A stretch of 64,000 bases of DNA from Mucilaginibacter saanensis. GTDB lineage: Bacteria > Bacteroidota > Bacteroidia > Sphingobacteriales > Sphingobacteriaceae. This document shows positions 1-9,779 of this stretch, in pieces (the first letter of the stretch is position 1; the number at the start of each line of letters is the position of its first letter). The stretch spans positions 372,001 to 436,000 of the forward strand of contig NZ_JACHBZ010000002.1 in assembly GCF_014200575.1 (NCBI RefSeq). Reading direction: 5' to 3'. Below the pieces are notes generated by a model. It saw only the letters and a program-made list of their open reading frames with translations. It did not search any database and was not told the DNA's origin. The position numbers were made by a program, and so were the translations under genes.

Positions 1-740
1 TGATCACTTGTTTTTTCCCAGCCACGAACGTTTCTGTCAACACCGGCAGCATGCAACCGATTATTTAATTGTGGGCTTAATAAAAAATGATCAATGCGTA
101 AACCTGCATCGCGGCCGTAAGCATTCCTGAAATAATCATAAAAAGTATAAATTTTTTCGGTAGGGTAAAGTTTACGGATGGCATCTGTCCAACCTTGTTC
201 TACAAGAGTTTTAAAGGCCTGTCTTGTTTCCGGTCTGAAAAGTGCGTCCTCTACCCAGCGTTCAGGTTTATAAACATCCAGTTCGGTAGGCATTACATTG
301 TAATCGCCGGTTAATACCACCGGTATGTCGTTTGCCAGCAGCCCGGCCGCATGAAGTTTCAGTCGCTCAAACCAGGCCAGTTTATAATCAAATTTGGGCC
401 CTGGTGCTGGGTTTCCGTTAGGAAGATATAGACAGCCAATTACAATATTGTTTACAAAAGCCTCAATATAGCGACTGTGGCTATCATCAGGGGCGCCCGG
501 AAGTCCGCGTCGCAGCTCTTTAATTTCGGTACGTGAAAGTATTGCCACCCCATTCCAGCTCTTTTGCCCGTGCCATATCGCATGATACCCGGCGTCAAGG
601 ATGGCTTGTTCAGGAAATTTTTCGTCAGGTGCCTTTAATTCCTGAAGGCAAACTACATCTGGCTGGGTTTCTGCAAGCCAGCGCAGTAAAACCGGTAATC
701 TGCCATTTACGCCGTTAACATTGTAGGTTGCTATTTTCAT
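1..740 (-). CDS. xth: Exodeoxyribonuclease III, 3' end cut by window edge
   Basis: This gene encodes a Mg-dependent 3'-to-5' exonuclease and AP endonuclease of base-excision repair (endonuclease/exonuclease/phosphatase fold), acting in the cytoplasm. The start ATG is at 740 and the protein opens MKIATYNVNGVNGR. The metal-binding Glu lies in CLQELK, the catalytic Tyr/Asp region in TGDYNV, and YFRNAYGRDAGLRIDH is typical of the family. The reading frame is open to the left edge and ends at GWEKTSD, just before the expected catalytic SDHAPV motif, so about 246 codons are present and only a few residues are missing. The gene is monocistronic as far as can be seen. The identification is firm from the continuous family-specific sequence. 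Confidence 0.96.
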   Translation of the reverse strand, partial: MKIATYNVNGVNGRLPVLLRWLAETQPDVVCLQELKAPDEKFPEQAILDAGYHAIWHGQKSWNGVAILSRTEIKELRRGLPGAPDDSHSRYIEAFVNNIVIGCLYLPNGNPAPGPKFDYKLAWFERLKLHAAGLLANDIPVVLTGDYNVMPTELDVYKPERWVEDALFRPETRQAFKTLVEQGWTDAIRKLYPTEKIYTFYDYFRNAYGRDAGLRIDHFLLSPQLNNRLHAAGVDRNVRGWEKTSD

Positions 741-901
741 AGTAGTAGTTGATGTTGTAAGTAGCCCTGATTTATAAAATAAGCGCACCTGATTTGTGCC
801 TCGTCAAATATAATCAAAACCGATGCTCCACCAAGGTTTCAACAATCTCAAAATATTGGATGAGGACAGGAAAGTTAACTTGATGCTCTTCTTTTCTAAA
901 C

Positions 902-944
902 ACAAAACAGCCTTCGCATATTGGCTATGCGAAGGCTGTTTTGT
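902..944. terminator. Perfect 19-bp stem bidirectional terminator
   Basis: Arms 902-920 and 926-944 are exact inverted repeats around the 5-base loop TTGGC. The GC-rich core CAGCCTTCGC is flanked by A-rich and T-rich ends, so it can terminate on either strand. It lies directly downstream of the DUF6515 gene, which reads on the minus strand, and insulates it from the exonuclease III promoter region. Confidence 0.85.
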
Positions 945-962
945 TTGACAATCTGTTATATA

Positions 963-1718
963 TTATAAATTACTATCGCCCTGGGTGGGTTCACTTTGAT
1001 CGGTATCGTCAGGTACACTGCTTACCCGGTAGCTGGTCTTGTCGCCAACTTTAACCTTTTCCAGGTAAATATTGTCGGGGGTTACCCAGTATTTTTTACC
1101 ATTTACGTTAACCTTATGGGTGTTGTTGGGTAACTGATCGGTCATGTCGCCAACTTGTGGTGTTTGATGATAATTTCCGCTGTCTTGCCCTGCATTCTGG
1201 CCGGTATTTAATACCCCGTCTTTACCGGCAACCATATAAACGGTTTTCCCATCATCATTTACTACTTGTTCATAATACACCCCGTTAAATTCAAAATACT
1301 GTTTCCCGTCTATAACAATGCTGCTGGCGTTAGCCGGTAGGGAAGGTACCTGAGCGCCTACTGGAGGTGTTGCTACCTGATAAACGCCATCGCTGTATGG
1401 TTGATAGAAGATCCCGTCATTGTAATAATACTGACTGGATCCCCAGAAAAACGGATAATAGCCAAAGGGAAGTGCGTTAATCTGTAAACCTATATTGGCA
1501 TATATATGAGGACTATAAAAGCCATGGAAACCTAACCCAAACCCTGTTCCTATCCCCGGGTTGCCATAGCTAAAACCTATGTTACTAAAACCACCTCTAA
1601 AGCCGCCTCTGAAACCACCACCATGTCCACCTCTTTGGGCGTTAGCGGCACTTACTGAACCGATGATCAACAAACCTGCCAATGACAAATATGCTATGGA
1701 TCTATTTAATGTGTTCAT
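963..1718 (-). CDS. DUF6515 family exported protein
   Basis: The product is about 251 residues and starts at the ATG at 1718 (MNTLNRSIAYLSLAG), which gives a clean Sec signal peptide ending near SAANAQ. An in-frame upstream start at 1790 would put 24 polar residues before the signal and is less likely. After a Gly/Arg/Phe-rich low-complexity stretch (repeated GGFRGGF) comes an aromatic region. It is followed by two to three copies of a small beta unit with the pattern IDGKQYFEFNGVYYEQV and VNGKKYWVTPDNIYLEKV, as in the DUF6515 family. The function is unknown. It probably sits in the periplasm or on the surface. It stands alone, with a strong terminator just downstream. Confidence 0.8.
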   Translation of the reverse strand: MNTLNRSIAYLSLAGLLIIGSVSAANAQRGGHGGGFRGGFRGGFSNIGFSYGNPGIGTGFGLGFHGFYSPHIYANIGLQINALPFGYYPFFWGSSQYYYNDGIFYQPYSDGVYQVATPPVGAQVPSLPANASSIVIDGKQYFEFNGVYYEQVVNDDGKTVYMVAGKDGVLNTGQNAGQDSGNYHQTPQVGDMTDQLPNNTHKVNVNGKKYWVTPDNIYLEKVKVGDKTSYRVSSVPDDTDQSEPTQGDSNL

Positions 1719-1865
1719 GATATTATTTATTAAACTGTCAAAAATCATTTCTGCTTTTGTAAAAGCTATTATTTGGACTGTTATAAACACCTGAAGATTA
1801 ATGAGCTATTGTTAAAAAGTGTTAAAACAATAATTTTAAATACATACAATATTCCAAATCTTGCT

Positions 1866-4800
1866 TTACCGGATATATCTTGATGATTTATCAACTTTGC
1901 GGTAAGCCCAGCCAAAAATAAGTGGGAAAACCCAAAGGCTAAATAGCATGGCACATAATATACCGCCAATAACAACCCGTGCTAATGGCCTGGAGCTTTC
2001 TGACCCGATGCCATGCGAAATAGCCGCTGGAAATAATCCTATTGCGGCCATTAGTGCTGTCATCATTACCGGTCTAATGCGGGAGTTTACTCCCAGTTTT
2101 ATGGCCGTATATAGTGTATAGCTATCTCCCTTTAATTCGTCAAGGTTTTGTTTGAATATGGTAATAAGCAATACGCCATCCTGAATACAGATACCAAACA
2201 GGGCGATAAACCCAATACCGGCAGATATGCTGAAGTTTGTTCCGGTTACATGCAGTGCAATAATACCGCCTACAATGGCAAAAGGGACATTTAAAAATAC
2301 AAGAGCGGCATCCTTTACGTTACCAAACATTACAAAAAGCAGTAAGAAGATGAGTGCTAAACTAATGGGCACTACTTCTGCCAGTCGTTTTTGAGCCCTT
2401 TGCTGGTTTTCAAAATCGCCCTGCCAGGCCATGTGATACCCACGCTTTAGTTTTACCTGGGCATTTACCTTTTGTTGTGCTTCGGCAATGGTGCTACCCA
2501 TGTCCCTGCCGCGTACGGAAAATTTAAGCGTGGCATAGCGCTCGTTTTCATCTCTGAAAATTAAGCAGGGGCCGGTTTTCTGGGTAATGTCGGCTATTTG
2601 CTTGATAGCTACCTTGGCGCCGCTTTGTGTGGGTACCAGCAGGTTCCCGATATCAGCAGGGGTTCGTCTAAAATCTTCGGGGAAACGTATCCTGATGTCA
2701 AACGTTTGTACTCCTTCGTACAAGGTTGAGGCAGCCTGCCCTCCAATAGCCATGGAAATTACCGAATTGGCATCGGCGGTCGCAACCCCGTACTGGGCCA
2801 TTTTTTGCTGATCAAGCTGAATATCCAGCTCAGGCAAACCAATACTTTTCAGTACACCGAGATCTTCAATACCCTTTACATCCCTGAGTATATGATAAAC
2901 ATCGTTTACTTTGTTTTCCATGTAATTTAGCGAGTCGCCATAAACCTTAACAACTATTGATCCCTTTACCCCGGAAACAGCCTCCTCCACGTTATCACTG
3001 ATAGGCTGTGAAAAGTTAAGATCCACACCTGGTAGTTTGGCCAGTTTCACATTCATCTGATTAATGAGCTCTTCCTTTGATATTTTGGGTTTCCAGTCTT
3101 CTTCCGGGTACATCAATACGTCAAACTCGTTATTATAAAAGCCCGCCACATCAGTGCCGTTATCGGGCCTGCCGGTTTGAGAAACGGCGTATTTAACCTG
3201 TGGAAATGTCATCAATATACTGCGTACCTGTTTTGATGTTTCAACAGATTGATCAAGTGATACGCTATAAGGTAACTGCACCCGTAACCATATAGCGCCT
3301 TCATCAAGCTCGGGCAAAAACTCGCTACCTAAAAACTTAAATGATAGCAACCCAATTACCATGGCTATTAACGATACGGTAACTACAATCTCTTTCCGTT
3401 TAAATGAGCGTACAAAACCATTAAGCATAAAAGCTGTGAGGTGGTGTACAAAAGGATTGTGCTTTTCATGAACATTTTTGGCCAGCAGCAGGTTTATCAG
3501 CACCGGAACCAATGTTAAGGTGGTAATTAATGCACCTACCAGGGCAAAACCAAGGGTATAAGCCAATGGCGAAAATAGTTTTCCTTCAACCTTTTGAAAT
3601 GCGAAAATGGGTAGTAAACCGGTGATGATAATTAATTTGGCAAAGAAAATAGCCTTGCCGAGCACAGCCCCATTATTCTTGATCATGCCCATTTTGGCCA
3701 CTTTATTAAAGCGATCCATACCCAGCATTACCGCCTTGTGATCCAAAAACACAAACATCCCCTCAACCATTACCACGGCGCCATCGATGATGATCCCAAA
3801 GTCGACCGCACCTAATGATAACAGGTTGGCGGACATGCCCATCAAATGCAAACAGATAAATGCGAACAGTAATGCCAGCGGAATGATAATGGAAACAATA
3901 AGCGTGGTGCGCCAATTAAACATAAACAGCGATACCAGCAAGGTCACCAGGATTATGCCTTCCATTAAATTATGCAATACCGTGTGGGTTGCATAATCAA
4001 TTAGCGTGGTACGGTCATAGTAGGGAATTATTTTGGTATCGGCAGGCAATACGTCGTTGTTTAGTTTATCAACTTCCTTTTTTAAAGCGGCCACTACCTC
4101 TGTCGGGTTACCGCCTTTGCGCATCACAACAATAGCCTCTACGGCATCGGTATCATCGGTTACTGTTCTGTTTCCGTGCTTATCTATCAGTGCATCACTG
4201 CGGCCTACCCAGCCCAGGCGCGGCAGGTTTGATATTTCCACATTGGCTACATCCTTAACCAGTACCGGCACGCCATTGTTATTGCTGATCACGATATTCC
4301 TGATCTCATTAATATCATTCAATAAACCTAAGCCACGCACCGCAAACGCCTGGTTATTCTGGATGATCATATCGCCGCCTACATTGATATTTGTTTTTTG
4401 AACAGCGGTAAATACATCAAGTGGGGTAATATTCAGGGTAGCCAGTTTTTCGGGATTAACCGTTATTTCATAGGTTTTAGTTTTGCCGCCAAAACTATTG
4501 ATGTCGCCAATGCCCGGTATAGCCCTTAAACGGCGGTCAATAATCCAGTCCTGGATGGTTTTGAGCTCCCTTACATCACGTACCGAACTTTTAAGTGTAT
4601 ACCGGAAAATTTCGCCCGTTGGTGCAACAGGTGGCTGTACCGATGGAGTAATACCGTTGGGTAAGGTGGCATTATTTAAAAGGTACATTACCTGCTGCCG
4701 GGCCTCCGGATCTTTTACGTCATCATCAAAGATCACTTTTACATAACTTAAACCAAAAATGGTACTGGAGCGCAGGCTAACCTTTTTTTGTACCGGGTTA

Positions 4801-5027
4801 AGGGCTATTTCAATGGGGATGGTTACCAGTTTTTCTACTTCCTCGGCACTTCTGCCGGGCCACTGGGTAATAACATCTATCTCGGTATTGGTAACGTCAG
4901 GAAAAGCCTCTATCGGCATCTGGATAAATGTAATTACCCCTGCTATCACCAATACGCCGGCAAGAAAAAGGATCAGGTATTTATTCTTTAATGAAAATCC
5001 GATTATTCCTTTTAGAAACTTATTCAT
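1866..5027 (-). CDS. Heavy-metal efflux RND pump, CzcA/CusA family
   Basis: This 1053-residue protein is an inner-membrane proton-driven pump of the HME-RND class, exporting metal cations through a tripartite complex. It has the usual two halves, each with a membrane helix followed by a large periplasmic loop and six further helices. The class signature LGAVDFGIIIDGAVVMVEG places the proton-relay acidic residues at about Asp409, Asp415 and Glu422. The periplasmic porter segment begins with AFPDVTNTEIDV, typical of CzcA/CusA. The metal cannot be settled by reading. It follows the adaptor gene by 24 bases and ends the efflux unit. The length is normal for the family and no frame damage is seen. 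Confidence 0.93.
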   Translation of the reverse strand: MNKFLKGIIGFSLKNKYLILFLAGVLVIAGVITFIQMPIEAFPDVTNTEIDVITQWPGRSAEEVEKLVTIPIEIALNPVQKKVSLRSSTIFGLSYVKVIFDDDVKDPEARQQVMYLLNNATLPNGITPSVQPPVAPTGEIFRYTLKSSVRDVRELKTIQDWIIDRRLRAIPGIGDINSFGGKTKTYEITVNPEKLATLNITPLDVFTAVQKTNINVGGDMIIQNNQAFAVRGLGLLNDINEIRNIVISNNNGVPVLVKDVANVEISNLPRLGWVGRSDALIDKHGNRTVTDDTDAVEAIVVMRKGGNPTEVVAALKKEVDKLNNDVLPADTKIIPYYDRTTLIDYATHTVLHNLMEGIILVTLLVSLFMFNWRTTLIVSIIIPLALLFAFICLHLMGMSANLLSLGAVDFGIIIDGAVVMVEGMFVFLDHKAVMLGMDRFNKVAKMGMIKNNGAVLGKAIFFAKLIIITGLLPIFAFQKVEGKLFSPLAYTLGFALVGALITTLTLVPVLINLLLAKNVHEKHNPFVHHLTAFMLNGFVRSFKRKEIVVTVSLIAMVIGLLSFKFLGSEFLPELDEGAIWLRVQLPYSVSLDQSVETSKQVRSILMTFPQVKYAVSQTGRPDNGTDVAGFYNNEFDVLMYPEEDWKPKISKEELINQMNVKLAKLPGVDLNFSQPISDNVEEAVSGVKGSIVVKVYGDSLNYMENKVNDVYHILRDVKGIEDLGVLKSIGLPELDIQLDQQKMAQYGVATADANSVISMAIGGQAASTLYEGVQTFDIRIRFPEDFRRTPADIGNLLVPTQSGAKVAIKQIADITQKTGPCLIFRDENERYATLKFSVRGRDMGSTIAEAQQKVNAQVKLKRGYHMAWQGDFENQQRAQKRLAEVVPISLALIFLLLFVMFGNVKDAALVFLNVPFAIVGGIIALHVTGTNFSISAGIGFIALFGICIQDGVLLITIFKQNLDELKGDSYTLYTAIKLGVNSRIRPVMMTALMAAIGLFPAAISHGIGSESSRPLARVVIGGILCAMLFSLWVFPLIFGWAYRKVDKSSRYIR

Positions 5028-5051
5028 GGACCGATAATTAGGTGTAGATAA

Positions 5052-6146
5052 TTAGTTATTTAATGAGCCGTAAATAAGTACTGCTTGTGAACCAATCAGG
5101 CGGTCGCCTTTGGATACCCCGTTTTTGATATAGGCCACCTTACCGTTAATACTGGCAACATCAACAGATCTGATCTGCACTTCCTTGGGGCCTTTTAAAA
5201 TAATTACATAATATTGACTATGATCAAAAATGAGGTCGGTACTTGAAATACGGATAGCCTGCTGGTTTTCGGTATTATTTACGGTAACAGTGGCAAACAT
5301 CTGCGGCTTCAAAATAAAGCCGGGATTATCTAAAACCACTTTCATTTTCATTACCTTACTGTTAGGGTCAAGCACATTCATCAGCTTATCTACCTTGCCT
5401 TTAAAAACTTTATCGGGATAGGATATAGTTGTTACTTCAGCCTCGTCACCCTCATGCACTTTTCCTATATTTTCTTCGTAAACGTTGGCCTCAACCCATA
5501 CATTTTTAAGATTTGACACCGTAAACATGGGCAAATTATTATCCGTGCGGATAGACATGCTATTAGTTACATTTTTTTGCACAATAAACCCGTCAATAGG
5601 CGATTTGATCAGATACTCGCCACTGGTATTATTACCATTTATGCGGAGTATCTTTTGTGCGGCGGTTCTGGCGGCTAAGGCCTGCTCATAATTAACCTCG
5701 GCGCTGGTAATATCAACCTTTGATGCCAGGCCGCTTTTAAACAGATCCTGCTGCTGGTCAAGTTGTTTTGCCGTTAAACGTACGTTGGTCTCTGCATTAA
5801 TTAAAGCAGCATTGTAATTGGCCACTTCGGCGCTTTTTACAATGCCCAAAACCTGGCCCGCCTTTACCTGGTCGCCCTGCATTACGTTAACATCCTGCAC
5901 GGTTCCGCTTATTAATGGGAATATATTGATCATCTTGTCCGTATTAAAATCAACGGCACCGTTAAATTTAATGGCGTAAGTAAGGTTGGATATTTTTACC
6001 GTATCTATTACCAGGGTTTTCATTAATGAATCTGGAACAGTGTAGGGTACCCTTACATCCTCGTTATTTTCATTTGATTTACAGGCAAAAAGATTAAGCA
6101 GCACAACTGCCAAAATAAGTTGATGGATAGGAGTTGATCTCTTCAT
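5052..6146 (-). CDS. RND periplasmic adaptor lipoprotein (CusB/CzcB type)
   Basis: This is the membrane-fusion subunit bridging the RND pump and the outer-membrane channel. With the start at 6146 the protein opens MKRSTPIHQ and has a lipobox LFAC with the lipidated Cys at residue 22. An AGGA lies about 9 bases upstream. A start at 6164 (MTRIFPMKRS) is also possible. Biotinyl-lipoyl-like halves (ISGTVQDVNVMQGDQVKAGQVLG and YLIKSPIDGFIVQKNV) flank an alpha-hairpin. A beta-barrel domain and a membrane-proximal domain follow. It lies between the TolC-type gene and the pump gene with short gaps, so all three should be co-transcribed. Confidence 0.92.
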   Translation of the reverse strand: MKRSTPIHQLILAVVLLNLFACKSNENNEDVRVPYTVPDSLMKTLVIDTVKISNLTYAIKFNGAVDFNTDKMINIFPLISGTVQDVNVMQGDQVKAGQVLGIVKSAEVANYNAALINAETNVRLTAKQLDQQQDLFKSGLASKVDITSAEVNYEQALAARTAAQKILRINGNNTSGEYLIKSPIDGFIVQKNVTNSMSIRTDNNLPMFTVSNLKNVWVEANVYEENIGKVHEGDEAEVTTISYPDKVFKGKVDKLMNVLDPNSKVMKMKVVLDNPGFILKPQMFATVTVNNTENQQAIRISSTDLIFDHSQYYVIILKGPKEVQIRSVDVASINGKVAYIKNGVSKGDRLIGSQAVLIYGSLNN

Positions 6147-6171
6147 GGGAAATATCCTGGTCATGACATTT

Positions 6172-7452
6172 TTATTGTTGATTAAAAAAAGGGGTACCCG
6201 TAACAAAGTTTAGCTGCTCAAGCGTGGTAGCTTTACTGAGTTGTATGTTGTTGAATTGCAGTAGATTGTTTTTGTAAGAATCATAAAAATCAAGAAACTC
6301 CAGCAGGCCGATGTTTCTTTTCTGATAGTTTTTAAATACCTCCTGAATAAGGTGTGTAAAATTGTCTTTAAAATCAGGATCAAAGCCGTTATATAATTTT
6401 TCAATCCGCAGAGCTCCTTTATAAGCCGTCGTCAGATCCATTTCTACCTGGTTTTGTTGATTTTGAAGCTGCACCTTGCTTTGGTCAATAGCTATGCGTG
6501 CCTGCTTAATTGCTCCTTGGTTCCGGTTAAAAAACGGCAAATTAAATTCAATGCCGCCACCTAAATAGTTATTGTTGAAGCCTCCGAATTTATCATAACT
6601 TACAGATAATGAAATATCCGGGACCGCAACGGCTTTCTGAAGCGCTAGGTTAATCTGGTTGTAGTTCACACTGGCACGGGCATTTCTCAGGTCGTAGCGG
6701 TTAACTGAAGCAGAGTCAAGTAACTGCTGATATGGAATTGTTGTAACGGATATTTGATGATTGGCATCCGGGTTAACCAATGGTAACAGATAGCTGCCCG
6801 GTGACGCTTTGATCAGCATCTTCAACTCATTTTCTGTGGTATCTATGCCTGTTAACAGATTATTATATTCGGCCTGGAGCGAGTATAGTTGCGATTGTAT
6901 ACGTAATACCTCTTTTTGGGCTATATTTCCTTTATGGTATTGTTCCTCAAATACGGTAAGCGTTTTAGCCAGCGAACTGATTTCCTGGTCATAAACCTTT
7001 GCTGACTGCTGCTGAAAATAAATGTTGTAAAAATCGCTCCTCAATGTAAATCTTAAAGTGCGTATCAGGTCAAAAAACTGGTATTTTGCCTGGTCAATAC
7101 TTATTTTGGCCAGTACAATATTTTTATTGCGTTTACCAGCTGTGGTAAATAGTTGTGACAATCCTAACGACTGATTGCGGTAAGCATCATGCGTGTTATT
7201 ATAAAGTCCGTTAGCGAAATTGAAATCGGGATTGGGAAATAACTTTGCCGTAATGAGTTGTGCACTGGCATTATCAATATTATAGTGTTGGGCCAGCAGC
7301 GTTAAATTATTGTTGATAAACGCTTTTTCCGCATCCTTCATGCTTAGTTTTAGCGTATCATTGCCGGGGCTTTGTGCATAAGCACTGGCCCCGGCAACCA
7401 TACACCATAGTTGAATAGATTGGAAAAGAACGATAACAAATTTGAGGCGCAT
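6172..7452 (-). CDS. TolC-family outer-membrane efflux channel (CusC/CzcC type)
   Basis: The 426-residue product begins with a signal peptide (MRLKFVIVLFQSIQLWCMVAGASAYAQ). It has the duplicated alpha-helical barrel pattern of outer membrane efflux proteins, with LFPNPDFNFANGLYNN near the first strand pair and PFFNRNQGAIKQARIAIDQSK in the second repeat. It provides the outer-membrane exit for the RND complex encoded just downstream. It starts 68 bases after the sensor kinase stop and ends 25 bases before the favoured adaptor start. The context places it as the first structural gene of the metal-efflux operon. Confidence 0.92.
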   Translation of the reverse strand: MRLKFVIVLFQSIQLWCMVAGASAYAQSPGNDTLKLSMKDAEKAFINNNLTLLAQHYNIDNASAQLITAKLFPNPDFNFANGLYNNTHDAYRNQSLGLSQLFTTAGKRNKNIVLAKISIDQAKYQFFDLIRTLRFTLRSDFYNIYFQQQSAKVYDQEISSLAKTLTVFEEQYHKGNIAQKEVLRIQSQLYSLQAEYNNLLTGIDTTENELKMLIKASPGSYLLPLVNPDANHQISVTTIPYQQLLDSASVNRYDLRNARASVNYNQINLALQKAVAVPDISLSVSYDKFGGFNNNYLGGGIEFNLPFFNRNQGAIKQARIAIDQSKVQLQNQQNQVEMDLTTAYKGALRIEKLYNGFDPDFKDNFTHLIQEVFKNYQKRNIGLLEFLDFYDSYKNNLLQFNNIQLSKATTLEQLNFVTGTPFFNQQ

Positions 7453-7520
7453 AGTTTATTTGTTTTTACAAAGCTATACGCCCCAAATTAGAGCCACATT
7501 AAAGTGACATTAGAACGGCA

Positions 7521-8885
7521 TTAGATTGCAGAAGGGCGAAATTTGACCGTGAATTTTGTACCGGTATCTTTTTGAGGTTCTACCAAAACAACTCCATTAA
7601 ATAAATGAATGATTTTTTGGGTAACATACAATCCTATACCACTGCCTTGAAAAGAGCGACCGTTAGGGCTGCGATAAAAAGAGGTAAATATTTTCTGTAT
7701 ATCTTCTGTAGGTATGCCTATGCCTCTGTCAGTTATTTCAATATAAATTACCTCATTATCAGCATATAAGGTACAAATTACGGGTTGATTATTCGAAAAT
7801 TTAAAGGCATTGCCAATTAAATTATTAAAGGCTATAGTAAGCAGGGCTTTATTTGCAAAAACCGTCAGCGATTCTGCATCTTCTGGTAATTTTAAAATCT
7901 CAAGGAGTAGCTTGCCTACATCTTTTTGCCTTTTCCAGTAATCATGTAAATCCCATATCAGCTCGTCTATCATAACAGGTTCGCGCTTGGCCTGCGTGTA
8001 TTCCATATCGGTTTGGGCCAGTTCAAGCAGACTTGTTATTGTTTCGTTCAGCCTTTCGGCATCTAATAAAACAGACCGCAGTGTTTTCTGATATTCTTCA
8101 GGGGTTCTTAACCGGTTTAAAGCTACTTCTATTTCGCCTACGGTGCTGGTAACTGGGGTTCTTAATTCATGCGATGCATTAGTTACAAAGGCTTGCTGCA
8201 ACTCAAACGCGTTTTGCAGATGCTCTAATAAAAGGTTAAAATACCTGGCAAGTGCAGTTATTTCATCTTTTCCTTCGCCTTCCTCAACCCGTAAATGAAG
8301 ATTATTAACCGATATCCGATTCAGTTGTTTAACCAGATTATCAATGGGAGATAAAGATTTTTGTGCAAACCAACGGCCCACCAAAAACAATAATCCATTA
8401 GTCAGAATGAAAAACAGCAACATCATTTGCGCCATTTTACGAAGACGGTCATAGCTCAATCTGTCAAATGCGGAAACCAGGATTACAAAATCGCCCTGAT
8501 TGTCATTATAGTAAATACCTACTGCCTGTCGTTTACCATCAGTAAATTGCATAAACTTCCTTTTCCTGATGTTATTAATGATACTGCTTGACCAGTAAGG
8601 GTGACTATCGCCAATAAATGATTGATCATGTTCATCATATAGTCCCAATATTTCGTCGGGGAGTTTTGCCAGGTACCTTTCACGTACGTGGTTCAGGGAA
8701 TCGGTGGAGATCTCATCAGCTTCAAAATAAAGCTGGGCAGCCACTTTGGCGCGGTCATTTAAATGCTGGTAGAAATCGTTTTTAAAAAGCGTATAAAAAA
8801 TAAAATAGATAACCACCAATGTAAACAGCAGTACCCCTGCACTAATCAGTGAAAAGTAAAGGGCTAACCTGTTTTTGATTTTCAT
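7521..8885 (-). CDS. Sensor histidine kinase of the metal-efflux operon
   Basis: The 454-residue protein has an N-terminal membrane helix (residues about 9-31), a periplasmic sensor of about 130 residues and a second helix near 152-172. A HAMP domain, a HisKA domain with phospho-acceptor His239 in SHELRTP, and a HATPase_c domain follow. The ATPase part shows the N box (FNNLIGNAFKFS), G1 (DRGIGIP) and G2 (GSGIGLYV). It sits 7 bases after the response regulator and ahead of the TolC-type gene. By analogy with CusS/CzcS it probably senses periplasmic metal. The ligand is inferred from position, not from sequence. Confidence 0.93.
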   Translation of the reverse strand: MKIKNRLALYFSLISAGVLLFTLVVIYFIFYTLFKNDFYQHLNDRAKVAAQLYFEADEISTDSLNHVRERYLAKLPDEILGLYDEHDQSFIGDSHPYWSSSIINNIRKRKFMQFTDGKRQAVGIYYNDNQGDFVILVSAFDRLSYDRLRKMAQMMLLFFILTNGLLFLVGRWFAQKSLSPIDNLVKQLNRISVNNLHLRVEEGEGKDEITALARYFNLLLEHLQNAFELQQAFVTNASHELRTPVTSTVGEIEVALNRLRTPEEYQKTLRSVLLDAERLNETITSLLELAQTDMEYTQAKREPVMIDELIWDLHDYWKRQKDVGKLLLEILKLPEDAESLTVFANKALLTIAFNNLIGNAFKFSNNQPVICTLYADNEVIYIEITDRGIGIPTEDIQKIFTSFYRSPNGRSFQGSGIGLYVTQKIIHLFNGVVLVEPQKDTGTKFTVKFRPSAI

Positions 8886-8892
8886 AGCGGTA

Positions 8893-9573
8893 TTAAATAT
8901 CCTTTAGTATATAACCCATGCCTATATTGGTATGAATCAACTTGCTTTTAAACCCTTTCTCAATTTTTTTACGCAAATAGTTTACATAAACATCAATAAA
9001 GTTGGTTCCGGTATCAAACTCAATACCCCATACCTTTTCGGCAATGTATTCCCGCGAGAGTGTTTTATTTGGATAGCGCATAAACAGCTCCAATAAGGCA
9101 TATTCTTTAGCTGTTAAAGTTATCTGAACGCCCGCCCGCTCTGCCAATTTGCTCCAGGTATCTAATTTAAGATCACTAAAGAGGATAAGCTGCTGGTCTG
9201 TCTGGGTACGTTTAAACCTTCGGAGCAGGGCTTCTATCCGGGCCAGTAGTTCGCTAAAATGAAATGGTTTTACCAGGTAATCATCCGCACCGGCCTGTAG
9301 TCCTTTTACCTTATTGTTCACGTTATCTAACGCAGTTAGCATGAGTACAGGTGCGTTTATATTGGCTTTCCTGATTTGCCGGCATAGTTCAATGCCATTA
9401 ATGTCAGGAAGCATCACATCCATAATGATAATATCAAAACCTTCCTGATCAAGAATTGTCTTAGCAGAAAAGCCATCAGTGGCCACGGTTGTATGATAGC
9501 CGTTTTCTTCAAGTCCTTTTGAAATAAAGGCTGCTACTTTACTTTCATCTTCTACTAAAAAAACATTGCCCAT
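8893..9573 (-). CDS. OmpR-family response regulator of the metal-efflux operon
   Basis: The 226-residue protein has an N-terminal receiver domain (acid pocket VEDE, phospho-acceptor Asp52 in IIIMDVMLPD, conserved Lys in YLVKPF). A C-terminal winged helix of the Trans_reg_C type carries TLSREYIAEKVWG and VDVYVNYLRKKIEKG. It is closest in layout to CusR/CzcR-type regulators. It is the first gene of the minus-strand unit that continues through the kinase and the three efflux genes, so autoregulation of the entire unit is likely. Confidence 0.94.
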   Translation of the reverse strand: MGNVFLVEDESKVAAFISKGLEENGYHTTVATDGFSAKTILDQEGFDIIIMDVMLPDINGIELCRQIRKANINAPVLMLTALDNVNNKVKGLQAGADDYLVKPFHFSELLARIEALLRRFKRTQTDQQLILFSDLKLDTWSKLAERAGVQITLTAKEYALLELFMRYPNKTLSREYIAEKVWGIEFDTGTNFIDVYVNYLRKKIEKGFKSKLIHTNIGMGYILKDI

Positions 9574-9779
9574 TCCTGGTTCTTTTATTTGACAACACTA
9601 TAACATATAATGCTTTATCACTAAATATTCCTCAAAGAATCAAATAATAAATGAAGTTTGTATGATTTTTGTTACACATGCGGGCGCCGTTTGTAATTAG
9701 TTGTGCTGCAGGGGGCTTGGTTTTGCATTATGTTACCGGTTCGAAGTAAGAAATGTCAATTATTGTCAATAAATATGAT

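Noticed and set aside
1781-1975. A 64-residue hydrophobic frame on the minus strand
   Set aside because: It overlaps the RND pump C-terminus in another frame and extends into AT-rich intergenic sequence.
4033-4401. A 122-residue Ser/Thr-rich frame on the plus strand
   Set aside because: It is antisense to the RND pump and has the composition of a shadow frame.
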